Source: Cytospora piceicola | Lineage: Eukaryota > Ascomycota > Sordariomycetes > Diaporthales > Cytosporaceae | Direction: 5' to 3' | Length of the DNA stretch: 64,000 nt | Assembly: GCA_023375675.1 (NCBI GenBank) | Contig: JALQBC010000032.1 | Coordinates: forward strand, 186,001 to 250,000 | Shown: positions 23,531 through 34,700 of the stretch, piece by piece | How the letters are laid out: every line of letters begins with the position of its first letter | Numbering within the stretch: the first letter of the stretch is position 1 | Made by a program: the position numbers and the translations under genes | Notes under the pieces: model-generated | Told to the model about the DNA's origin: nothing | What the model saw: only the letters and a program-made list of their open reading frames with translations | The model's database searches: none

Positions 23531-24600
23531 ATGGCTGACAACGATGGACCTATCAATGAGTATTTTCTCTCACGGGATTTCGTCGACTTGAATCGGTACG
23601 TTGGTGGTTCAACATCCTCGCTCCTGGACGAGTATATCTTGCTAATCAGACAAGTTCAAAATTCAATAGTCTCAACCTACAGCATTATCTATACAAAGAT
23701 ATCTTCGGATATAATTTGCACACGAAGGTTCCTCGAAATGGTCAGCCAAATCTCAAGATTGCAGATGTCGGTACTGGGACCGCGTATGTGTTTCCTTATT
23801 TCCTCAATGTTCGTCTCACTTACTGATATGATAACCTTTGAAATGTGCAGAGTATGGCTCAGGGATCTTTCCAAAGAATTGGATCCCTCGGCCCAACTTG
23901 TCGGTCTCGATACCAACACCTCACAGGCTGGTCCGCCGCAATGGCTTCCCTCTAATGTCACCATCAGGCAGTGGGATGCAACGACCGACGTTCCCAGTGA
24001 CCTGGTAGGCCAGTTTGACATTGTCAATCTCCGTCTTTTCGGTCTGGTTATCCGTGAGGACCCGGCGCCGGTTCTTCGAAATCTTATAAAAATGCTGAGT
24101 ATGTATTCTGTGTCGTTACACACCCAGATTGTAATTATATGTTTGGACTCAGTTCGGCTAATCGAAGGAAACATTTAACACAACCAGAGCCCAATGGCCA
24201 TATCCAATGGTGCGAGACAGACCAGCAATCCTGGCGCATCCAGACCGCGATCTCATCCGTCCCGACCCCCAACCTGGCCGAGCTCTGGCGCCAGACCGAG
24301 ATCGTAGGCTCCGGTGTCATGGCACACTGGGTGAGCTCACTTCCCCGCGTCTTTGAGGCCGAGGGACTGCTGGACGTTGTGGTGGACCGGCAGACGGGTG
24401 ATCCGCACACCCTGATGGCGATGCACTGGTGCAACATGAACGTCTACGAGATGCTGGAGCGAAAGCTGCGACCAGTCGACCCCGAGAAGGCCGACGAGTT
24501 TGTGCGTTTGATCCAGGGAGGTCTTAAGGAGTCCGAGATGGGAGCCATGTTTGTGTTTGACCGGGTCAATGTGGTTGGGCGGAAGCCAGCAGCAGATTGA
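23531..24600 (+). CDS. SAM-dependent methyltransferase, LaeA/UbiE-like
   Basis: Four exons (23531-23595, 23670-23783, 23851-24098, 24188-24600) encode 279 aa, with introns of 74, 67 and 89 nt. After splicing, the N-terminus reads RLNLQHYLYKDIFGYNLH, typical of the small fungal class I methyltransferases found in metabolite clusters. SAM motif I is IADVGTGTAVWL (residues 52-63). The ribose-binding acid is Asp80 in LVGLDTN. The post-II motif is FDIVNLRLFG, followed by LKPNGHIQWCETD, which is assembled across intron 3. No membrane segment. It may methylate the pathway product or act as a LaeA-like regulator; sequence alone does not decide. The start codon is the first ATG in frame. Confidence 0.92.
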
Positions 24601-25071
24601 GTCTTGTCAGGTTTCAACTTGTTAAAGTCTACTGAAGCCTGAGCTATACAATATGTTGTAATGATTATAGGAATCCTAAAGATCAATTGACTGGACTCCA
24701 TCCAGCCCCTGATCTACTCAGATGCCTTGAGTGGAGTAATTTTGCGGCCTGCTACAACCACCGGCGACTATACGTGGCTGATGGCTTCTTGATCCAAGGG
24801 CCCTGCAGCAATCCCTCAAGTGCTCCGGATTAATTACGCTCATTATTTTCTGTCATCCTCTGATATAAGCCGAACCCTTACAGAATCTTGCCCTGAATCG
24901 ACCATAGTAGTACTTCCCAAGACTAAGAGTGCATGATGAAACCTTGAAGGTGACGTTACTGTGCCAGTTACCACTGAGTAGGTATTCATAGTTTCATTGA
25001 ATTGCTGTAATACAGGATAGTATACACTACCCTGTTATGATAGACATGTCAGCTTAAAGGGCGATATAGAG
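24601..25071. other. Convergent intergenic gap
   Basis: 470 bp between two convergent 3' ends. No gene seen. Confidence 0.6.
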
Positions 25072-26535
25072 CTAGAGGTTATCACCACCCAGCTCGCTCT
25101 CTTCTTCATCGTATTCCTCCGAGTCATCGTTGTCAGACCCGTCTTCACCACTACTATATGCCCGAACGGTAGATGCTGACTCAGACATGTCCTCAACAGC
25201 ATCGACGAAGTCCGCCTGGGAACTCTCCGTCTCGGTGGGGGCATCCTTCACGTCGTCCGCAAACATGACCGCCTTGGCCGTGGGCGACTTGCTCGGCGGG
25301 TCCAACACATCCCCGCTCCAAGGCTTGCACTCCTTGACCACCTCTCCACACCTGAGGCACGTCCACCCTTCACCGTCTTCCCCTCCTATCCGCGTGGCGA
25401 GGCACACGAAACAGTAGATGCAGCCGCACGGGATCGTCTCGTAAGGGTTCGTAATGTCCGTCTGCGCCGAGCCGACGACACCACTGGACGCCGCGGCCGC
25501 CAGGACCTCCTGCTCCGTCGAGGCCGAGTTCTGGTCCTGGTAGCATATGGCGCAGGTCCGCTCGGGGAGGAACGAGAACTCGCCCTTCTTCTCCTCGGCG
25601 CCGGCGTCGGCGTCGGCGCTCGAGATCGCGCCCTTCGTTCTCCTCCAGGTCCGGCTGAGCCATCTCCGCCACCTGTTTATGCCGATGAGGGGCAGGACAA
25701 ACAACAAAAACTCGGTGAATGCGTGCCAGACGAGCTGCCGGTTCAGGTATTCGAAAGAGACCTCCCGGCTGACCTGGCTCGTGGGCGGTGCCAGCCTCAT
25801 GCGTAGTATCCTGTCCAGCAACGTCCTATACCGCCCATGTAACAAGAAGACCAAGAAGGACGCAAACGCCGCCACAGCATGCGCCGATTCCGCTACAGAA
25901 GCCAGCCGCGACAGCCCCTGCGCCCTCGGACTCGGCGCATCAAACCCGTTATCCTGATTCAACAGCCAGTTCTCCAACCTCGTCCAGGCGTACTTCCCCC
26001 CGACCGTGACCAGCCCGTACAACGACTTCTGCAGCCTCGTGGGCGGCACCAGCACGGGGCCACCACTCCTGGCGTCCGTGTACCTCAGGTTCTGCAGCGC
26101 GGCGCCGTACGTGGCGTCGTGGTCCCAGACCGTCAGCTTGAACAGCGCCGCCCTCAGCACCAGCAGGATCTCGGCGGCCCACTCGTCCTTGAGCCCGCCG
26201 CCGCCGCCCCCCAGGCCGCCGCCGCCGCCGAGGTACCGCAGCGCGTCGCCGACCTCCTCCCGCAGCAGCTGCACGAGCTCCTCGTCCAGCAGCTCGGCGT
26301 CGACCTGGCCCACGCGGAACGCCGGGCGCGTGCCCTCGCGCGACGAGGCCGCGTCCCACAGCGAGAGCGCGCCGCCGCCGAGGCCCCGGAGCAGCGGGGC
26401 CGGGTGGGTGGATATCCGGGCGCGGAGCTGGGAGGCCGAGGCCTCGGCGGCGTGTTGGATGCGGGCCTGGGCGTCGCGCGCGCGGCGGCGCTCGGCGAGG
26501 CGCTGCTGCGCCTGGGCGAAGGTCGGGTTGGTCAT
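25072..26535 (-). CDS. pex2: Peroxisome biogenesis factor 2 (PEX2), RING ubiquitin ligase subunit
   Basis: This is an intronless 487-aa protein. PEX2 with PEX10 and PEX12 forms the peroxisomal-membrane RING ligase that ubiquitinates the import receptor PEX5 for recycling. The N-terminal half matches the Pex2/Pex12 domain (LRAALFKLTVWDHDATYGAAL; LVTVGGKYAWTRLENWLL) with hydrophobic segments around residues 220-280. The RING finger begins at Cys328 (CAICYQD) and continues with NPYETIPCGCIYCFVC and WTCLRCGE. Glycine runs near residues 104-118 and an acidic Ser/Glu-rich tail are low complexity. It is a conserved housekeeping gene and so a natural border of the biosynthetic region. Confidence 0.95.
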   Translation of the reverse strand: MTNPTFAQAQQRLAERRRARDAQARIQHAAEASASQLRARISTHPAPLLRGLGGGALSLWDAASSREGTRPAFRVGQVDAELLDEELVQLLREEVGDALRYLGGGGGLGGGGGGLKDEWAAEILLVLRAALFKLTVWDHDATYGAALQNLRYTDARSGGPVLVPPTRLQKSLYGLVTVGGKYAWTRLENWLLNQDNGFDAPSPRAQGLSRLASVAESAHAVAAFASFLVFLLHGRYRTLLDRILRMRLAPPTSQVSREVSFEYLNRQLVWHAFTEFLLFVLPLIGINRWRRWLSRTWRRTKGAISSADADAGAEEKKGEFSFLPERTCAICYQDQNSASTEQEVLAAAASSGVVGSAQTDITNPYETIPCGCIYCFVCLATRIGGEDGEGWTCLRCGEVVKECKPWSGDVLDPPSKSPTAKAVMFADDVKDAPTETESSQADFVDAVEDMSESASTVRAYSSGEDGSDNDDSEEYDEEESELGGDNL

Positions 26536-27041
26536 CTGGGGATCGAGGACCGGGGCCGAGGCTGTGTATGGTAGGTTCGCATCTGAGGACGGGGGAGGAT
26601 GGGTATCATGGAAGGGTCATCATTCGTAGAGGGGCGAGAGGGTTGGGCGTGGTGTGGTGTGGTGTGGTGTGGCTTGTTGGACATGGACCGGCTGAGTGGT
26701 TCAGTCGAGCTCGAAGGTGGTGATTGATGATCGATGCCGAGGTTCGGGCCTTTGGAAGCTCGGGCCAAGCACTTACCCCGGATTTCAACGGCGCGCACAG
26801 ACCAGCTCCGATTTCTTGAAGCTTATTCGGACAACATCGAACGTTGCAACAAACAAAACAAACAGGAACAGCTACCGCGCATGTGTAGGCTTTACCGTTA
26901 TGCCCTACAAGTTATGATGCTTCATATATTATGAGCCTTATCGGCCTGGATTTCAACCTATATTGGCTGGATTTACCCGCTGAACCACGCGTATTTAAGC
27001 CTTACAGGTGCTTGGGGACCGCCTATAGGTTGCCTACATAA
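26536..27041. other. Intergenic with GTGGT repeat
   Basis: Promoter side of PEX2. It contains four full tandem GTGGT units plus a partial fifth (26649-26672). Beyond about 26900 the sequence turns AT-richer. No gene seen. Confidence 0.55.
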
Positions 27042-27431
27042 TTATTTAAACTTCAGCGTATAAGTCCGCGGTTCCCGTGCCAATATGTGTGGAAGTTGAA
27101 CCAGCAATGACGCTTGCGGCGCGTTTATCTTCAGGTGTGTAAAGTAATGCCAGCCATCTACCTCCTCCAAAGCTCGACACGCATCGCTGCAGTAGTGGGC
27201 GGCGTAACATCCAGCACATGGAATCCCTGGCTCGCCAACAGTAGTACAGGTTCCTTGGTTCTCGACCCTCCTGTGTAGCGAGCAGTCAAATTTGTCGTGG
27301 ACCATGTCACGACCGTAGTGGTTATGACGTGACACTGCCATCTTGGGGGAAAATAACAGCCGATTTGGTGTTGCCCGAGATAGCACAGCTGAAACGTCTC
27401 TTGCCGTCGCGTGGTGTAGTAGCTTGTTCAA
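27042..27431 (-). CDS. Small ORF with MYND-like zinc-finger pattern, possibly a gene remnant
   Basis: An uninterrupted 129-codon frame ends at 27042. Residues about 69-100 show cysteine spacing like a MYND zinc finger: a CAGC pair, then HYCSDAC, then a WHYFTH segment. The first MYND cysteine pair is not standard, so this may be degenerate or a different Cys/His motif. No upstream exon could be joined with confidence, and the protein lacks the larger domain usual in fungal MYND proteins. It lies 400 bp from the RIP-mutated block, which makes a truncated remnant plausible. Function unknown. Confidence 0.35.
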   Translation of the reverse strand: MNKLLHHATARDVSAVLSRATPNRLLFSPKMAVSRHNHYGRDMVHDKFDCSLHRRVENQGTCTTVGEPGIPCAGCYAAHYCSDACRALEEVDGWHYFTHLKINAPQASLLVQLPHILAREPRTYTLKFK

Positions 27432-27829
27432 ATTATATTGAATGAATGCTTATGAGACTCAGATGCAGCCTAAGTTGATGGAAAAGAATAACATAATCAT
27501 TGATGTTGATAAGAGTATACCGGAGCTCGAGCAGGAATGATATCGAAGCTCCGCGAGTGAATAAATAAACAAACATCTCTCGTTTGATTACACCCGACTC
27601 AAGTCATCCCTCCCAGCTTTAGAAACGATGTATCGCTACTGCTAAAGTGGTTTTCGGACCAGTAACGAACTGGAGAGCACCTTCCAGGCGTTGCCACCAA
27701 GCAAGGTTATTACTACTATAGCGCAGAACATTTATCTTAAAATATGCACTCCAGGAGCATCCTGATCGAGAACTATGCTTTGGGCCTATCTTAGGGAAGA
27801 TTATTGTTATAATACCGTAGCGCACCGCA
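27432..27829. other. Transition zone before the AT-rich block
   Basis: About 400 bp of normal dinucleotide composition (CpA and TpG still present). A 68-codon ORF on the minus strand (27619-27825) has no recognisable similarity and I do not call it. Confidence 0.4.
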
Positions 27830-28638
27830 TAGGTAATGTCAAAACCGTATACATTACGGTTATCGGATATTAAAACGGTCCGAAAACCTCTGCCGTCGCT
27901 AGATATATAAATAACAGGGCTTAACGTAACGGTAGCATAGTCTAATTACGTAAAGGCCTATAGCTATATAGGTTTATTTTATTATATAACGGCCCGGACT
28001 ATAAAACGGTTTATATCTTACTCGGTCGTTAATATCTTACCGTTATATTAAAAGGAAGCCGTTATATATAATAAATCGGAGGTTTTTTTAGATTTAGTTT
28101 TTTAGTAATAAATAGTCTTAAGGGTCCGGGCCGTTTTATACGCTCTTAAAAGCCTTCGGCTTAATACTATTATATCTATATACTTAGGTTTTAAATCTAA
28201 AAAGGTCTTTTAGTTAATATATAGTTATTTAATATAAAATAAGATATTTTTAAATTTAGTCTAATAAGTAAGTAACGCTTTTATATACCTATATTAGTTT
28301 AAAGGTTTTATAATCGTTTTTTAAATTTAATAAGTTATCCTTATAAAATAGTATCTATATATAGACCTGTTATAAGGCCGTATTAGCGGTTTTTTAAATT
28401 TAAACTATTTATATTTATTTTTATAGTCCGTTGTTTACCTTTACCGCTTTTTCTATAGATAAAGGTATTTTAAGGCTAAGTAGCCTTATAATAGTAATAG
28501 CTATATATATTTTAAGGCCTTTTACTCCTAATTTATATTTTTATAGTACTTATATACCTACTAGCTACTTTAAGCCCTTTACCTACCTTACCTGCCTTTA
28601 CCTTAGCCGAGGCTGTATACTTAGTCTAGATCTCTACT

Positions 28639-28740
28639 CTCTGCTTCTCTTAACTTTTCTGCCTTCTACTTCTTTTAACTTTTCTGCCCTTTACTTCTTT
28701 TAATTTTTTTACCCTCTGCTTTTTCTAACTTTTATTCCTT
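28639..28740. repeat. Pyrimidine-rich 25-27 bp tandem repeat, about four copies
   Basis: Units resemble CTTCTTTTAACTTTTCTGCC, with lengths of about 27, 27, 26 and 25 bp. They retain some TG/CA dinucleotides, so the tract is less RIP-altered than its surroundings. On the minus strand it would encode Lys/Glu/Arg-rich peptide. Confidence 0.6.
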
Positions 28741-31700
28741 TCTCTTTTAACCTTTCCCTTTCTTTTTACTATAGCCCTTACTATATCGATAACTACTTAC
28801 TCTTTAAACATTTAACGACCGCTACGCTTTAGTTATCGTCGATTTTTATAATAACGTTAGCTTATAGTCTATAGTAAGTAAATATAAAAGGTAAAACGTT
28901 TACTTATACTAAGTACGTTTACTTTTATAGCGTAAGTATATCGGTAAGTACTAAAAGTAACGGTAATATTTAACGGCGTTACCGGGGTTTACTTATTATT
29001 ACTAGCTGTTACTACCGCTATAACTATAGCTAAATCCGAAAAACCTAGCTTATAGTATACGTTAGCTATATTTCTAACTACTAGTTACCGAGGGTATAAA
29101 TCTAAAAAGTATAGTTTATAGTATATATTAGTAATAGTTAAGCGAAAAGCGTAAGTCTTTTACTTAAGGTTTAAATCTAAAAAAACCTCGATAGGTAATA
29201 TATTAGCGACGACCGGGCTAGTATTAGTAATAACTCTACTAAAGTCTATATTTTTAATATAAGTTTAAATCTAAAAAAATCTAAAAAAATCAGCTATATA
29301 ATATAATATACGGAAGGCTAAGATAATACTAAAGTAAAAGGAAGGGTATACCGGAAATAAATAAGGTGTTTAGTTATATATATCTAATTTAAAAGTAGAT
29401 TTTAAGAACTCGAGTATAGATTTTAAGGTTATATAGAGATTTATAAGAAACTTCCGGTAGTAGTTTAAATCTTAGCTTAATATAATCTAAATCGACGATA
29501 TACTTTAAATTTTTTAAATTTAAACTAGCTATAAAATAAGGTTAAGGTAAAGTAGTAAACCGTATAGGGCTTTATAGATAATACTATAAAAGAGTATATT
29601 AAATAGCTAAATTTAAAAAATCCGAAATAAATTTAAAAAAATCTTATATATAAATAATATAAGTAAGTAGTTTATATACCGAAGCTATATAAGTAAGCGA
29701 GTATTTTTAGTATAAGTTACTTAAATAATTAGATATAAATAAGATAATTTCAAAGTATAAATCGTGTAAATAGCTATTATAAAAGCTTAATAATATAAGC
29801 TATAGGTATTAAAAGGAGATAAAATATTAAAAATATTTAGCTTAAGTAAATAATAAAGAGTAATTAGCCTTAAAAAGAAAAGAGTTATATAATACTTAGT
29901 ACTAATAATTAAGATAAGTATAAGTAAAAGAAAAGTTAAGTTAATTATTTAATAGTCCGTTTATATATTTATCGATACTAAAATTAAAGTAAATCGACGT
30001 CGAAAAGGTATTATATTTAATATATATATAATAAAGAACTTATAAAACATTAAAATATAGTATTATTATTAGGCATTTAAGTATTTAGAAAGCGTATACT
30101 AGTAGAGTAGTAAGTATATTTTCAGATTTTAGCTAATTACGTTTATTAGCGTTTAAATACGAATAACGTTTAAAAGGGTTATAGCTACTAATATAGTATA
30201 GGTACCGAGTTACTAAATTTAAAAAATACTAAAAGGCCGACAGTATACTCGGAAATTTAAGTACGATAGGTTATTATATAAGTATAATATTATAAAGTAG
30301 GATATCGTTAAAAATTATAAATCTAAAAAATTTTAAAGTTACTAGCTATATTATATATATCTTACTATCGATTATTATTTATATATCGTTTTTTATAACT
30401 AGTATTATATATATCTTATCCGGCCCGATTTTTAAAAGGCTAACTATATTCCGCTTATAAGTTATTTTAAACATATTTACTAAAAGGATATCGTCGATAT
30501 TATAATAAACTATAAAACTTATAATAATAAATAACCGGGGGTCTTCGAAATACCGATATATAAAAACTCCGTCGATTTTCGTTAGCCGACTTTACGTAAT
30601 ATCGCTTTTAGCTTTATCGAAGATAAAAATAAAATCTTTAACTTTAAAAAAACGGCGTTAAGTATAACCTTTAAAACAGGTATTAATAAAATTCGTATAT
30701 AACTTTACTAAAGTTATACCTTTATATAAATAAAAACTTATTTACCTATATTAGCTATATAATACCTTAAGTTAACTTATTTACGCTATAGTTATTAATA
30801 TATATTTATCGAAATAACTATATAAATTAGGTATTAATATTTTAGTTACATAAATACGAAATATTAAGAAAAGGATCTTTCTTACTCTTTACGATTAATA
30901 TAACGATTTCTTAAAGCGTACTCGGCTTACGTTATATCTTATTACCGACGATTTCTATCTGTAAGCTCTCCTTTTTATCGTTATCTATCGTATTATCGAA
31001 TATTTCGTTTCGGTAAAGGTTATATAATTCGGCAAATATAAGGTATTTTCTTATAAAAATATTAAAAGCTTTTACAGTTTATTATACTTTTTTACTTTAA
31101 AAGTAACTAAAAAAACTTAAAGTAGTTATAAAACGTTTCCGCTTACGTTTAATTAGGTTTACAGTTAAGTTTTAATAGTTAATAAATCGTATATCTCGTT
31201 TATAATATTTATTTTATATTAGATAAGAAATTTTATTGTTAATAAGTATTTATATAAATAACTTACCTATATTTTATTTTTCTGCGGAAAGTTAAAATTA
31301 AGCGTACTGTTTTATAAGTATACAGGTTATTAACTAAGTATAATATAATATAAATATTAAGTAACGACTTCTTTAACTTAAACTCTCGATTTATATTACT
31401 TAAATTTTATAATTTAAATTCTTTATTTCGTTTATAAATCGTAGTAGTAGTAGTCTCTAAAATTACTAACTTTTTATTACTACTAAAAGAAATAGTATCG
31501 GAGAATAATAATATTATACCGTTAATAATAAATTCGAAGATAATATTTTAACCGGTAGCTATAGTACTATTATCGGATATAGGTATATTTAATAAAGTAA
31601 CGGTATATATATTCTTTAGCTTTTCTGTTTTATTAAAAAAGAGATTAACGGATTTACTTTTATATATACGCCTTATAGCCGTTTTTTTTAGATTTACCTT

Positions 31701-34700
31701 ATATTTAGCCTTAAACAGGTAAGTATTAGTAATAGCTACTTAAAAGATAATATAATAAATAAAGTAAAAGGCTTTTTATTTATTTAATAATTTTTTCGGC
31801 GTAAGTTTTTTATCCTTTTATATAAAATCTTACTTAAAGATAGCCGAGATAAATCGAATATATATTTAGAAAGTAAATATAAGCTAATCTTTTAGTATAA
31901 ATTTATTTAAGCTATAAATAAATTTATCGAAGAAGGAGGAAGTATAGTTACCGAGCTATAAAAGGATTTATTTTTTAATATAATAAGGTTAAAGCTAACT
32001 ATAAAGGATAACCGGTATAAGAATAATACTATAATTATATTTATATATACGTTAAAATTCGAAATATTTAAGAAACTAAGTATTCGGCTAATCCGAAAGC
32101 CGAAGAAAGTTTTAGTAAATAACTTATAGCTTATTTATAACCTTAAATATTAAGATTTTTAAAAAGAAGAATAAATAAAGTATACGGTTAAGGCTAGCTA
32201 ACTCCGAGTACGTCGAGTCGAATATATAACTCTTAAGGATATTAAAAGTAAGAAAAAGATTACTTAAAACGAATATAAAATTTTTATTTATATTTACTTT
32301 AAATTTTATTTTAGCCTTTTTACGTTAGTTTTAAATTAAACACGATAAGATATATTCTATATACTCTAAATATATAAAATAATAATAACTAAATCTAATA
32401 ATATTAAACTTAAGATTATACCGATTTATATTAGTAATAAAACAGTTACGGTATAGCTTTATTATATTATAACTTTTATAACTAAAAAGTTTTTATTAAG
32501 AAAGAAGATCTTTAGTTATATATTCGATAAAAAAACAGATAAATTTCGCCTTACCGTTAATATTAATTTTTAAGTTACAGTTAAAATCTCGAAGATAGGA
32601 AAAAGATCGAAATATATTAGCTATATCTGTATTATATAAACCTAAAATAAAAGAAAATATACTATAATTACTTTCCCGAATATCCTTTTTAAAAAAAAGC
32701 TTAATAAGATAAAAACCGGTAATTACTTTATATATATTACCGTATAGTCCGAATACGTTAATAAATAGTTACTATAAGAAAAATAAAATATTAAAGCCGA
32801 TAAAGTTTTTTTTAATATACTTACGACCGAACGTTTATAACTCGAGCTCTGTTCGGTAAAGGTAAGAAAATCGGATAAAGTATACTCGGTTAGTTCTTTT
32901 TATAAAAATATACCGAATAATAAAAACGTAAAGTATAATACGTTAAATGTTTATTAGTTTTATAAAATTAAATTCGTAATCTATTTTTACGTTTTAAATA
33001 AGCTCGATAACTTATAACAGACGTATTAAAATTTCTTTACTTTTTATAAGTATAAGCTTAATATATCCGGGCGTTAATATTAAACGTTTTATTCCCGATA
33101 ATACTTATTCGATATACTTAAGTATATTTAATTTTAAAAAGGCTAAATAAATAAAGAGTACGAGATCTATAGTCGATCTGTCTTTAATATTACAACTACT
33201 TTATATAACTTAACCGATATAAAGTTTTTTAGAATTTATAAAGCTATATTTATAGCCCCCCCCGGTATTATAACAGCTATATTTAATAAAGTCCGATAAA
33301 AGGATTACGCTTATACTATTAGCTAAGTTTATAAAGTATTTATTAAGTATTCTTACCGACTCTTTTTACTATTTCGACTTATATATATAATCGATTCGAC
33401 TATTTATAAACTCGGCTAGCTTAAAATATATTTACAGTATAATTTTAAAGCTATTAAATAACGTAGTAATAAAGTATCGAAGATCGAATATAAGTATATC
33501 TTCGATTAGTTTATTACGAGTTTTTAGTTTTACTTTATTAAGTTAAAATATTATTTTACAAAGTTTTATAAATAACTATACTTAGTAAAGCTTTTTAATT
33601 ATAGTATTTTTTAATACCGGAAAACTATTAAAATTATTTAAGTATATTACTATAAATAAAACCTAAGTAAGTTACTTATAAGCCTATTATAAAATATTAT
33701 TTTTTTAAATTTATAAAGCTATATTAAGCTAAAATAGCGTTAAGCTAAACTCTTTTATAGTATAAGGAACTTCTATAATTAAGTCTTTTATAAGTAATAC
33801 TTAAAGTTATATTAAATCTAAAAAAGTCGTAAAATTATCTAATATCGTTATACTATTACTTTCTACTTCGGTATACTTATATATACCTAAGTCTTCTACC
33901 TTTTCGAAACTAATATTATTAGTATATTTTAATAATACCTATATAATATACTCCGGTATCGTTATAATAATAAATTGTTCGTTACTAATATCTATAGTAA
34001 CTAGAATATTTATATTATTATATTTATAAGTATCGCCCCTATCGACAGACTTATTTTAAAAGTCTCGAACGTTATCGGAGTCGATATTAAACGTTACTTA
34101 TATAAGTATTTTATTAATTTCTTATTTTAATATATTTTCGATATCGAGGGATATATCCTTTTATATAGCTTTCTTTTTAAGAAATATAAAGGTTTTATTA
34201 AAATCTATATAACCGCCCGAGTACTCTTTCGGAAATTCGGATAAGTACTTTATATTTTTCCGGCTACCGAAAAGGCTTTTATTTAACTATACGTTTAAAC
34301 TTATATTCCTTCCGTCGCTACTATCTTTATTATTTTAAAGTAAGTATAAAGTTATTATATTTAGATTTTTATTATTTTAAAAGTTTGTTATAAAAAATAT
34401 ATAAAGATTAATAAAGTTTAATCGTAATATAAATCGTTTATATTAATACTTATTACTATAGCTAAAAAACGTATAAAGGTTTATCGTTTACAATCTTTTT
34501 ATAACTTAAAAGGGAGCTAGTTTATTAAAAACAGCTAAAATAAACCTTCGGCGCTTTTCCTCGATATATTTATTAGTCTTACCTTTTCGTTTCGTTATAC
34601 TTTAAAATAAAGATATAAATCTAAAAAATCTAATTAACGACCGGTAGAGTAATATACTTAGTAAACAGATCTACTCGGGTATCGAAATTAACAGATATAA

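Noticed and set aside
28431..28703. 90-codon ORF inside the AT-rich block
   Set aside because: Leu/Tyr/Phe-rich translation of AT-rich pyrimidine repeats, with no family resemblance.
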